Below are positions 52,501 through 64,000 of a DNA stretch of 64,000 bases, piece after piece. Source of the stretch: Sphaerotilus natans (GTDB lineage: Bacteria; Pseudomonadota; Gammaproteobacteria; Burkholderiales; Burkholderiaceae_C); NCBI RefSeq assembly GCF_900156335.1, contig NZ_FTMZ01000004.1, positions 1-64,000 on the forward strand. The letters are read 5' to 3'. The stretch's first letter is position 1. Every line of letters begins with the position of its first letter. A model generated the notes under the pieces. It searched no databases. It saw only the letters and a program-made list of their open reading frames with translations, and had not been told where the DNA came from. Position numbers and translations under genes: made by a program.

Positions 52501-55500
52501 AGGCCGGCCGAGCCGGCGCCGAGATCGACCTGATCGTGCGCGGCGCCTGCATGCTGCCGCCGGGCGTGCCGGGCCACAGCGAGAAGATCCGCGTGCGCTC
52601 GGTGGTCGGGCGCTTCCTGGAGCACACCCGGGTGCTGTATTTCCGCTGGGGCGAGAGCGAGCGCGACGAGGCGCTCTACCTCAGCAGCGCCGACTGGATG
52701 ACGCGCAACATGCTGCGCCGCATCGAGATCGCCTGGCCGGTGCGCGATGCAGCGCTGCGCCAGCGCGTCATCGACGAATGCCTGGTGCCCTACCTGCACG
52801 ACGGGCGCGACGCCTGGGTGCTGGAGTCCGACGGGCACTACCGCCGCGCCGGCGAGGAGGGCCTCAGCGCGCAGCAGGCGCTGGTGGCGCGGCACGGCTG
52901 AGCGCACGGTCCGCCACTAGAATCGGCGGCCGATCGCGACCAGAAGGCCACCGATGAACACCGATGACACCCCCCTGCCCGCCGCCGACCGCGAGGTCGA
53001 CGCGCGCGGCCTGAACTGCCCGCTGCCCATCCTGAAGGCCAAGAAGGCGCTGGCCGACATGGACAGCGGCCAGGTGCTGAAGGTGCGCGCCACCGATCCC
53101 GGCTCGCTGCGCGACTTCCAGGCCTTCAGCCGCCAGACCGGCAACGCGCTGCTGGCGCAGCAGACGCTGGACGACGGCGAGATGGTGCATCTGCTGCGGC
53201 GGCGCTGAGCGCACAGCCGCAGCCGCGCCTCACGGGTTCCGGCCCACAGGTCGAGCCTCACTCAGGCTCGATGCCCGCAGCCCGGATCACCTTGCCCCAC
53301 TTGAGCGTCTCCGCGGCCTGGTGGCGCGCGAGCTCCTCGGGCGTGCTGGTCCAGGCCTCGGCGCCGGAGGTCTCGAAGAAAGCCTTGGCCGCCGGCGCGC
53401 GCACGGCGGTGGCGAGCAGCTCGTTGAGGCGCTTGATCACTGGCGCGGGCGTGCCGGCGGGCGCGTAGGCCGCGAACCAGTAGCTCATGTCGTAGCCCTT
53501 GACGCCGGCCTCGTCGAGGGTGGGCAGATCAGGCAGCAGCGGGCTGCGGCGGGTCATCGAGAAGCCCAGCGCGCGCAGCTTGCCGGCCTTGATCTGCGGC
53601 ACGCCGGTGGCGGTGTCGGTGATCATGAAGTCGATCTGGCCGCCCATCACATCGGTCAGGGCCTGCGGGTTGCTCTTGTAGGGCACATGCAGGATCTCGG
53701 TGCCGCTGAGCTGCTGGAACATCTCGCCGGCCACGCGGCTGGAGGCGCTGCCGCTGCTGAAGCTGAGCTTGCCCGGACGCTTGCGCGCGTCGGCCACCAG
53801 CTCGGCCACGCTCTTCCACGGCGAGGCCGGATTGACCACCAGCACCTGGCCGCCCCGGCCCAGGCCGGTCAGCGGCGCGAAGTCCTTGACCGGGTCATAG
53901 GGCATCTTCTTGTAGAGATGCTCGTTGGCCGCATGCGTGGTGTTGGTGGAAATGATGACGGTGTGGCCGTCCGCAGGCGCGCGGGCCACGAACTGCGCGG
54001 CCATCATGCCGCTGGCGCCGGCCTTGTTGTCGACGATCACCGTGGTCTTCGTCTGCTCGCCCACCGATTGGGCCAAGGCGCGCGCGAGCTGGTCGGTGGC
54101 GCTGCCGGCCGCGAAGGGCACGACCAGGGTGATGGGCTTGCTCGGGAAGGTCTGGGCGGCGGCCGGGCCGGCCAGGCAGGCCGCGGCGGCCAACGCCAGG
54201 GTGCTCAGGGCATCGCGGCGGGAAATTCGGTTCATGGGCTTGTCTCCTCGTGGGCGGTGAATCGGAAGGCGTCGAGCGGGGGCGGACGCGGTCAGTCCGC
54301 CGGGCGCAGGCGGTCGGCCAGCGCCAGGGGCACCTGCACCGGCAGGTCCAGCAGCAGATACGACAGCGCCTTGCCGTGGCTGTCGAGGTTGAGCGCGTCG
54401 TTCACGCCCCCGTCGAGCACCGCATCGATCACGACGTTGAGCGCCTGCAGCCGGGGCAGCGCATGACAGGTGATCGCGCCAGGGCGGCGGTGCCCGAACT
54501 GCCGCGCCACCGCCTCGGGCGTCACCTGGGCCTGAATCAGCGGCCAGAAAGCACGGTCCCAGGCGATGACGCTGATGTTGGAGCGGTCGCCCTTGTCGCC
54601 GGTGCGGCCATGGGCGAGGCGGTGCAGCGGCACGGTGAGCGGCACATCGGTCGATCGGTTCTCGCTCATGCGCCCTCCGTGATGAATCGGTACGTGGCCG
54701 GCACGGCCTCGCGGGGCACCAGGCAGGACACCGTGCCCAGGGTGCGACGCATCGCGGTGCGCACGCCGCCGCCGCCGGCCGGGCCGCAGGTGTAGAGCGC
54801 CGTCACCTCGCGCATCAGGCGCTCGGCCTCGGTGCGCTCGGTGCGGCGCCAGGCGGCGCGCAGGCGCACGTCACGCGCGCCGTGCACGTCCAGCGCGTCG
54901 ACCCAGGTGCCGGCGTCGTCGCCGAAGACGCTGCCCACGCCGATCAGGTCCAGGCGCAGCGGGCCCTGCAGCCGCTCGCGCAGCACCTGCCCGGCCAGCT
55001 TCGCCCGCGCCCCGGCACGCACGCCGGCGTAGGAGATCTCGCCCTCGGCCAGCCAGCCGGTGGCATGACAGACATTGACCTTCAGCGTGGCTGGACGCGC
55101 GTGCCCGCGCACCCCCGTCAGGCGCACGCGGTCCGGGCCCAGCTCGGTCAGTTCGGCCTCGCGCAGGTCGGCGATCACATCGGGCGTGAGGTAGGCGGCG
55201 GGATCGTGCACCTCGTAGAGCAGCTGCTCGGTGACGGTATGGCGGTCGATGCGCCCGCCGGTGCCAGGTGGCTTGGTGATGATGCAGTGGCCGTCCGCGT
55301 CGATCTCGGCGATGGGGTAGCCCAGCCGGGCCAGGCCCGGCACGTCCTTCACCCCCGGATCGGCGTAGTAGCCGCCGCTGACCTGCGCGCCGCATTCCAG
55401 CAGGTGGCCAGCCAGGGTGGCGCGCGCCAGGCGGTCCCAGTCGTCCTCGGCCCAGCCGTGATGGGCCATCGCCGGGCCCACCACCAGCGAGGGATCGGCC

Positions 55501-58500
55501 AGACGGCCGCCCACCACCACCTGCGCGCCCTCGCGCAGCGCGGCCGCCACCGCCGAAGCGCCCAGATAGGCATTGGCCGACACCACGTCCAGCCCGTGGG
55601 CATGCGGCTGCCACAGCGCACGCGCCGGGCCGGTCATCAGGTCGTCGCCGTCGATCACGGCCACGCGGGGCGCGCTCAGGCCCAGCTCACGGGCAAGGCG
55701 CAGCACATGCCGTGCCGCACCCTCGGGGTTCGCAGCCCCGAAGTTGCTGACGATGCGGATGCCGTGCGCCAGGCAGCGCGCCAGCACCGGACGCAGCAGC
55801 TCGTCGAGCAGGGGCTCGTAGCCGGCCTCGGGCCGGGCGCGACGCTCGAGCTGAGCCAGCGCCAGCGTGCGCTCGGCCAGGGTCTCGAAGATCAGGCAGG
55901 CCGGGCCGCCGGACGCGATCAGCGCCTCCACGACCGGGCCGGCGGCATCGGTGCGGTCGCCGGAAAAGCCGGCGGCCCCACCGATGCGCAGCGGAACTGG
56001 CATCGTCGTCTCCATCACCGGATCGAAGGCCCGGTCGTCTGGATACAGACTCTAGAGCGCCCCGTCTCATTCGTGAAATGGAAATCACGAATTGATTGAT
56101 CGAAATGACAGATGAATACTCGCACCACGATGACCGACCTGTCCACCCGCCAGCTGCGCGCCTTCCTGACCCTGGCCGACAGCGCCAGCTTCACCCGCGC
56201 GGCGGCCGCCTGCCACCTCTCGCAGCCGGCCTTCTCGGCGCTCATCCGCGGGCTGGAAGACCAGGTCGGCCTGCGCCTGTTCGACCGCAGCACCCGCCAT
56301 GTGGCGCTCACGCCCGAGGGGGCGGCCTTGCGCCCGCGGGCGCAGCGCCTGCTCGAGGAGTTCGAGGCCGCGCTGGAAGGCCTGAGAGAGCTGGCGGCAC
56401 GCGAACGCGGCCGGGTCTCGATCGCCCTGCTGCCCTCGCTGGCAGCGGGCTGGCTGCCGGAGGTGCTGGCGGGATTTCGCGCCCGGTGGCCGGGCATCAC
56501 GCTGTCGGTCGCCGATGTGCTGTCGGAGCCCTGCATCGAGCGCGTGCAGCGCGGCGAGGCCGACTTCGCGCTCGCCGCCGTACGCGCCGACACGCCCGAG
56601 CTGCAGGCCGAGCCCTTCTGCACCGACGGCTTCCATCTGGTGCTGCCCGCGGGGCATCGCCTGACCCAGGGCCCCATGCCGACGCCTGCGGATCTGCACG
56701 GCGAGGCCTTCATCCACCTGTCGCGCATCTCCAGCGTACGCCAGTACATCGAGGCTGCGCTGCACCCGCAGGTGCCGCCAGCCACGCTGGAGGTCGAGCA
56801 GCTCGCCACCGTGGCCGGCCTGGTTCGTGCAGGCCTGGGTCTGAGCATCGTGCCCGCTCTGACGCTCTACCAGTTCCAGGACCCCGGCCTGGTGACCCGG
56901 CCGCTGGCCTGGCCCGGGCTGGCGCGGCAGATCTACCTGATGCGACGGCGCGACCGCGGGCTGTCGGTCGCCGCGCAGGCGCTGCACGACTGGCTGACGG
57001 CGCATCCACCCGCGCCATGAAAAACGCCCGCACGGGGCGGGCGTCGGGAAGGCGCAGGCGGCCTCAGATCTCGAGATTGCGCAGGTAGTCGCGGAAGCCC
57101 TTGCCCAGCTCGGGGTGGCGCAGCGCCAGCTCGACGTTGGCCTCGAGGAAGCCGTCCTTGCTGCCGCAGTCGTAGCGGCGGCCGTCGTAGCGGTAGGCGA
57201 AGACCTTCTCGCGGCGCAGCAGCGCGGCGATGCCGTCGGTCAGCTGGATCTCGCCGCCGACGCCGCGCGGCTGGGCGGCGATTTCGTGGAACACGCCCGG
57301 CGTCAGGATGTAGCGGCCGGCCACGCCCCAGCGCGACGGCGCGACTTCAGGCTCGGGCTTCTCGACGATGTTGCTGACATCCATCAGGTGATCGTTGACC
57401 AGCGTGCCGGCGACGATGCCGTAGCGCTTGGTGTGCTCGGCAGGCACTTCCTGCACCGCCAGGATGGAGGCACGCCAGTCGTTGAACTGGTCGACCATCT
57501 GCTTGAGCACCGGCGGCTCGCCGATCATCAGGTCATCGGCCAGCAGCACCGCGAAGGGCTCGTTGCCGACCAGGCGCTGGCCGCACAGCACCGCATGGCC
57601 CAGGCCGAGGGCCTGCGCCTGGCGCACGTAGATGCACTCCATGTCCTTCGGCTTGATGCTGCGCACCACCTTCAGCAGCTCGTGCTTCTGCGCGTTCTCG
57701 AGCGAGACCTCCAGCTCGTAGGTCATGTCGAAATGGTCCTCGATCGCGCGCTTGTGGCGGCCCGTCACGAAGATCATCTCGCGCACGCCCGCGGCGTAGG
57801 CCTCTTCGACCGCGTACTGGATCAGCGGCTTGTCGACGACCGGCATCATTTCCTTGGGCTGGGCCTTGGTGGCCGGCAGGAAACGGGTGCCGAGACCGGC
57901 GACCGGAAAGATGGCTTTCTTGACGAGTTGCATGGACAGGTCCCCCTGGAGCAAAGAAAAGAGAACGGATTGCCAAAGTTGTTGAATTGACCGGCAAAAG
58001 CACGGCTTCTCGATCAATTCTGGCATGAGATGGTGTCATCTCCACGCTCGATCAGGGGACCGTAATACATCGCGCTACTGATTAACATCGAAGCTTACGG
58101 ATCCTTCACGTTTTGCCGCTTTTCATGGACCTGCTTGTTGCTGAACCGCTTGAGCCCGAGGTGCTGCGCTGGCTGGAGCAGCGCCATGAGGTCTTCCACG
58201 CGCCCCGCCTGACGGAGGACGCGCGCGTGCTGGCGGACCTGCTGCCGCAGGCCCGCGCGGCGATGCTGCCCGCCTCGGTGGCGATCGACCGGCGGCTGCT
58301 GGGCCGACTGCCGCGGCTGCTGGCCATCGGCCGGGTGGTGGGCGGACCCGAGCGCATCGACTTCCATGCCTGCGAGCGCGCCCGTGTCGAGGTGGTGCGC
58401 TGCGCGGATGCCGCCGCGCCGGCCGAGGCCGAGTTCCTGCTCGGCGCGCTGATGTCGCTGCTGCGGCCCGACCCGCGCGAGTCGATGCCGGCAGGCGGGC

Positions 58501-61500
58501 GCGAGCTCGGTCACAGCACCGTCGGGCTGATCGGCATGGGGGCGACCGCACGCCGGCTGGCCGAACTGCTGAAGGTGCTGGGCACGAAGGTGATCGGCTA
58601 CGACCCGGCGCTGCACGCGGGCAGCGCGCATTGGGCGCGCTGGGGCGTGCGTCCGGTCGGGCTGCAGGAGCTGTTCGCCCACAGCGATGCGGTCAGCGTG
58701 CAGCTCGACTTCTTTCCGCGCTACGCCGGCCTGCTGGGCGAGCGGGTGCTGGCGGACTGCAAGCCCGGCCTGGTGCTGGCCAGCGTCTCGCCGCTGGACC
58801 TGTTCGAGTCTCGGGCGCTGGCCGCGGTGCTGCGCAGCGGCCGCCTGACCGCCGCGTGGATGGACCAGGCTGGACCGGAGGCCCGCAGCGAGGGCCACCC
58901 GCTGCACGGCGTGCGCGGTCTGGTGCTGACGCCCCGGCTGGCGTCCTACACCCGCGAGGCGCGGCTGCGCAGCGCCTGGGGCGTGGCCCGACGGCTCGAC
59001 GAGATCCTGCGGATGAAGCCGGCCGGCGACCGGGTGGTCACGATGCCGGCCGAGCTCGGCGACCTGGTGCTGCCGCCGATGAGCGGCGCACTCAGCCCAG
59101 GCGCTGCAGCTGCGACTGCAGCTTCGCCAGCGTCTCGCTGAACGCGGCGATCCGCGCGCGTTCCTGCTCGACGACGGCCGCCGGCGCGCGCGCCACGAAG
59201 CTCTCGTTGGCCAGCTTGGCCTGGGCCTTGGTGATCTCGCCGCTCAGGCGGGCGACTTCCTTGCCCAGGCGGGCGCGCTCGGCCTCGACGTCGATCTCCA
59301 CCTTCAGCGCCAGGCGCGCCGCGCCCTGCACCGCCACCGGCGCCAGCGCGCTGGCCTCGGCGAAGGCGGCCTCGTCCTGGATGACCTGCACCTCGGCCAG
59401 CTTGGCCAGCGCGCGGATCACCGGCGCGGCCGAGGCCACGAAGTCGGCGTCACCGCAGGTCAGCAGCGGCACGCGCTCGGCCGGCGACAGGTTCATCTCG
59501 CTGCGCAGCGCACGCACCACGCCCACGAGCTCCTTCAGGCGCGCGACCCAGGCGTCGGCGGCCGGATCGACCTTCTCCAGCACCGCCACCGGATAGGCCG
59601 CGGTCACGATCGAGTCGGCCGCGTCCGCCGCCTTGCGGCCGGCCACCACCGCCACGCCGTTCCACAGCTCGGCGGTGATGAAGGGCGCCACCGGGTGCAG
59701 CAGGCGCAGCGTCGTCTCCAGCACGCGGATCAGCGTGCGGCGGGTGGCGCGCGCCGAGGCCTCGTCACCGGCGTCCTTGGCCACCTGCAGCTGCACCTTG
59801 GCGATCTCCAGGTACCAGTCGCAGTACTCGTCCCAGACGAACTGGTAGATCGCGTTGGCGACGTTGTCGAGGCGGTAGTCCTTGAAGCCCTGCGCGACCG
59901 CATGCTCGACGCGCTGCAGCTCGCCGGTGATCCAGCGGTCGGCCGGGCTGAAGCGCAGGTAGCCGCCGGTCGCGCATTCCTCGGCGCTGTGGTCCTTCAG
60001 GCCGCAGTCCTGCCCCTCCGTGTTCATCAGCACGAAGCGGGTGGCGTTCCAGAGCTTGTTGCAGAAGTTGCGATAGCCCTCGCAGCGCTTGGAGTCGAAG
60101 TTGACCGAGCGGCCCAGCGTGGCCATCGCCGCGAAGGTGAAGCGCAGCGCGTCCGCGCCGTAGGCCGGGATGCCCTCGGGGAATTCCTTCTCGGTGGCCT
60201 TGCGCACCTTCGGCGCGGTCTCGGGCTTGCGCAGACCGACGGTGCGCTTGTCCAGCAGCTCCGGCAGCGCGATGCCGTCGATCAGGTCCACCGGATCGAG
60301 CACATTGCCTTCCGACTTCGACATCTTCTTGCCCTGCGCATCGAGCACCAGGCCGTGGATGTAGACGTGCTTGAAGGGCACCTTGCCGGTGAAGTGCTTG
60401 GTCATCATGATCATCCGGGCGACCCAGAAGAAGATGATGTCGTAGCCGGTGACCAGCACCGAGGACGGCAGGAACAGGTCCTGCTCGATCGTCTGCTCGG
60501 GCCAGCCCAGCGTGCTGAAGGGCACCAGCGCCGACGAGTACCAGGTGTCGAGCACGTCCTCGTCGCGCTTGAGCGCGCCGGTGTAGCCGGCGGCGGTGGC
60601 CTGGGCGCGGGCGTCTTCCTCAGACTTGGCCACGAACAGCTCGCCGTTCTCGCCGTACCACGCCGGGATCTGGTGGCCCCACCAGAGCTGACGCGAGATG
60701 CACCAGTCCTGGATGTTCTTCATCCACTGGTTGTAGGTGTTGACCCAGTTCTCGGGCACGAACTTGACGTCGCCCGAGTCGACCGCCTCGATCGCTTCCT
60801 CGGCAATGCTCTTGCCGTTGGCGCCGGCCTTGGTCATCGCGACGAACCACTGGTCGGTCAGCATCGGCTCGATGACCTGGCCGGTGCGGGCGCAGCGCGG
60901 CACCATCAGCTTGTGGGCTTTCACCTCGACCAGCAGGCCCTCGGCCTCGAAGCGCGCCACCAGCGCCTTGCGGGCGGCGAAGCGGTCCATGCCGACGTAT
61001 TCGGCCGGGATGTCGGCGGCCTCGTGCGCGCTGACCTTGGCCTCCAGGTCGAAGATGGTCAGCATCGGCAGGCCGTGGCGCAGACCGACCTGGTAGTCGT
61101 TCTGGTCATGCGCGGGCGTGACCTTGACGACGCCGGTGCCGAAGGTCTTGTCCACATAGGCGTCGGCGATCACCGGCACCAGGCGGCCGGTGATAGGCAG
61201 ACGCACCTGCTTGCCGATCAGGTGCGTGTAGCGCTCGTCCTCGGGGTGGACCATGACGGCGGTGTCGCCCAGCATGGTCTCGGGGCGGGTGGTGGCCACG
61301 ACCAGCGACTCGTCCGAGCCGTCGACCGGATAGCGGATGTGCCAGAGGCTGCCGTTCTCCTCCTCGCTCTCGACCTCCAGGTCGGAGACGGCGGACTTCA
61401 GGATCGGGTCCCAGCTCACCAGGCGCTTGCCGCGGTAGATCAGGCCTTCCTCATACAGGCGCACGAAGGTCTCGGTGACGACCTTCGAGAGCTTGTCGTC

Positions 61501-64000
61501 CATCGTGAAGTACTCGTGCGACCAGCTCACCGAGTCGCCCATGCGGCGCATCTGCTGCGTGATCGTCGCCCCCGACTGCTGCTTCCACTCCCAGACCTTG
61601 GCGACGAAGTTCTTGCGGCCCAGGTCGTGGCGGCTGACGCCCTGCCCCTGCAGCTGGCGCTCGACGACGATCTGCGTGGCGATGCCAGCGTGGTCGGTGC
61701 CGGGCACCCACAGCGTGTTGTGGCCCGACATGCGGTGGTAGCGCGCCAGCGAGTCCATGATCGTCTGGTTGAACGCGTGGCCCATGTGCAGCGTGCCGGT
61801 GACGTTGGGCGGCGGCAGCTGCACGCAGAACGAGGGCTTGCTCGGGTCGAGCGTCGGCGCGTAGACGCCGCTGGCCTCCCAGGCCGGCGCCCAGCGGGCC
61901 TCGATGGGGGACGGTTCGAACGATTTGGACAGGGCGTTGAGGGCGTCGGTCATGGCGGGGGATGTGATCGGGTCGGCGCGCGGTCGGGCGCGGACAAGGG
62001 CATGATTCTAAGAAGTGTGATCGTCGTCAGTCCGGCGTGAGCGGCATCCGTCAGAATCGAACGACCGTTCTTTTTCCGAACCCGGCTCGGGTTCGCGTCA
62101 TTCTCACTTTCGCGGGAGCATCCACATGAGCATCCAGACCGTCGGCATCATCGGCGCCGGCACCATGGGCAACGGCATCGCGCAGGTCTGCGCGCAGGCC
62201 GGTCTCGACGTCGTCATGGTCGACATCAGCGAGGCGGCGGTCCAGAAGGGCCTGGCCACCGTCGCCGGCAGCTTCGACCGCCTGATCAAGAAGGACAAGC
62301 TCACCGCCGAGCAGAAGGCCGCCGCGCTGGCGCGCATCCAGCCCTCGACGAGCTACGACGACCTGAAGGCCGCGCAGCTGGTCATCGAGGCCGCCACCGA
62401 GAACGAGGCGCTGAAGATCAAGATCCTCGGCCAGCTCGACGCGCTGCTGGCGCCGGAAGTGATCGTCGCCACCAACACCAGCTCGATCTCGATCACCCAG
62501 CTCGCCGCCAAGACCCAGCGCGCCGACCGCTTCATCGGCATGCACTTCTTCAACCCGGTGCCGATGATGGCGCTGGTGGAGATCATCCGCGGCCTGCAGA
62601 CCTCGGACGCCACCCACGCCGCAGTGCACGATCTGGCCACCCGCCTGGGCAAGTCGCCGATCACGGTCAAGAACGCACCGGGCTTCGTCGTCAACCGCAT
62701 CCTGATCCCGATGATCAACGAGGCCTTCTTCGTGCTGGCCGAGGGCCTGGCCTCGCCGGAGGACATCGACGCGGGCATGAAGCTGGGCTGCAACCAGCCG
62801 ATCGGCCCGCTGGCGCTGGCCGACATGATCGGCCTGGATGTGTGCCTGGCGGTGATGGATGTCTACATGCAGGAGTTCAACGACTCCAAGTACCGCCCCT
62901 GCCCGCTGCTGAAGGAATACGTGGCCGCCGGCTGGCTGGGCCGCAAGACCGGCCGCGGCGTCTACAGCTACTGAAGATACGGGCAGCCGCACCGTGGCGC
63001 CGCCGGCGGTCGTGCTGCTCAACCCGCTGGCCGCGCTGGGACGGGCCGGCGAGCTGCGCCGCCCGGTGGCCGACTGGCTGGCGCACCATGCGCCCGGCGT
63101 GCCGCTGCTGAGCGCCGCCAGCGTGACCGAGGCCCGGGCACGGCTGAGCATCCTGGCGCCGCGCACCCGCATCGTGCTGATCGGCGGCGACGGCACGCTG
63201 CACGCGATGCTGCCGGCGCTGCTGAAAGGTGGCTTGCGGGTCGGCCTGGTGCCGGCGGGCCGGCGCAACGAGGTCGCCTGCAGCCTGCACCTCGACCAGC
63301 TCGACTGGCGCCAGGCCCTGCTGCATGCGCTGCATGCACCGACCGCCGCGGTCGACATCGGCCTGATCGAGACCGACGCGACGGTGCTGCACTTCGCCGG
63401 CCTGGTGCGGGTCGAAGCGGATCAGCCGCTGTCGCTGTGGATCGACCAGCACCGCGTCGCGCTGGCGCGGCCGGTGCTGCGCCTGCGCCTGTGCAACGCC
63501 ACCCCGCCGCCGGCCGATCGCGACGCCCCCGAGCGCATCGCCCCGGTGCTGATCGACGACGCGCTGCTGCACCTGCTCGACGAGCCGCAGCGCCCGCTCT
63601 GGCAGCGCCTGCTGCACCCCGCGGCGCAGCCGCCGGCCCGCCCGGCCCTGCGCATCCGCATCGAGGCCGCGCAGCCGATGCCGCTGCTCATCGACGGCGA
63701 GCCGCAGCCCGCCACCCGCCAGATCCGCGCCGAGCTGCTGCCCGGTGCGCTGCAGATGACCGGCTCGCATGTGCCGACGCTGGACCCGCATCGCCTGTCC
63801 GACACCACCTGGTGAGCGCTGAGGCCCACCCGTGCTTGATGGCCCTAAGCTTTGCCGGAGTGTTGCCAAAAGTAACCTTTCGTTAAATACTGCACACAGC
63901 GCAACGCACAGGACAGCGCGCTCCGATCCGGCACCGGATGGCACCGGCTCGGCTCGTCCACACCATTCATTCATCACACACGGAAGGAACGATCATGCGT

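Overview
The window is GC-rich chromosomal DNA (by eye about 70% G+C in genes) of a betaproteobacterium, most likely order Burkholderiales. Support: a complete eight-gene F1Fo ATP synthase operon preceded by an atpI-like gene, a glnA-ntrB-ntrC locus, a Bug-type solute-binding protein, poly(3-hydroxybutyrate)-type 3-hydroxyacyl-CoA metabolism, and protein sequences typical of the Leptothrix/Sphaerotilus/Rubrivivax group. The genus is an inference; no rRNA gene or other phylogenetic marker RNA is present.

Layout. 1-2360 is an accessory edge: the 3' end of an IS3-family transposase, then an AT-rich two-gene module (a small membrane-anchored protein and a DUF6973/EF-hand-repeat protein). 2760-3741 holds two small enzymes (VOC, DUF924). 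4160-7549 is a PQQ alcohol dehydrogenase with cytochrome c and a divergent GAF/Fis regulator; REP/BIME-like repeats lie in the convergent gaps on both sides (3766-4012 and 7681-7765). 7784-13141 is a leftward cluster of two ATP-grasp ligases, a UbiH-type monooxygenase and a FemAB/CelD-like acyltransferase. 13478-16786 carries priA and hemE, 16942-19060 lemA with two TPM-domain genes. 19188-26593 is the ATP synthase operon (leftward: I, a, c, b, delta, alpha, gamma, beta, epsilon).

26852-34276 is metabolic: SMP-30 lactonase, GNAT, cytochrome b561 / cytochrome c' pair, PhzF-aminotransferase-DMT exporter operon with a divergent MocR regulator. 34301-45053 is regulatory: rpoH under a perfect CIRCE element, a YhgE/Pip membrane protein, a Crp/Fnr regulator, ntrC, ntrB, a DUF4124-like protein and glnA with a recognisable sigma-54 promoter and NtrC site, then a CinA-like and an EI24 gene. 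45124-49127 holds a coupled cluster of sterol desaturase, polysaccharide deacetylase, YVTN beta-propeller lipoprotein, then a dienelactone hydrolase. 49224-53208 is ppx-ppk-tusA, with a Pho box before ppk. 53258-57020 is an AtuA-type catabolic operon (split AtuA plus Bug protein) with a divergent LysR regulator and a clear inverted-repeat operator. 57064-63815 has galU, a degenerate 2-hydroxyacid dehydrogenase overlapping valS tail to tail, hbd and a lipid-kinase-like gene; a further gene starts at 63995.

The most informative signals are regulatory sites that explain their genes (CIRCE-rpoH, sigma-54/NtrC-glnA, Pho box-ppk, DnaA box-priA, LysR operator-atuA), a predicted lanthanide-type PQQ dehydrogenase, and two poorly understood gene sets: the AT-rich DUF6973 module at the left edge and the ATP-grasp/FemAB/UbiH cluster. 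No tRNA, rRNA, CRISPR array or prophage was seen.
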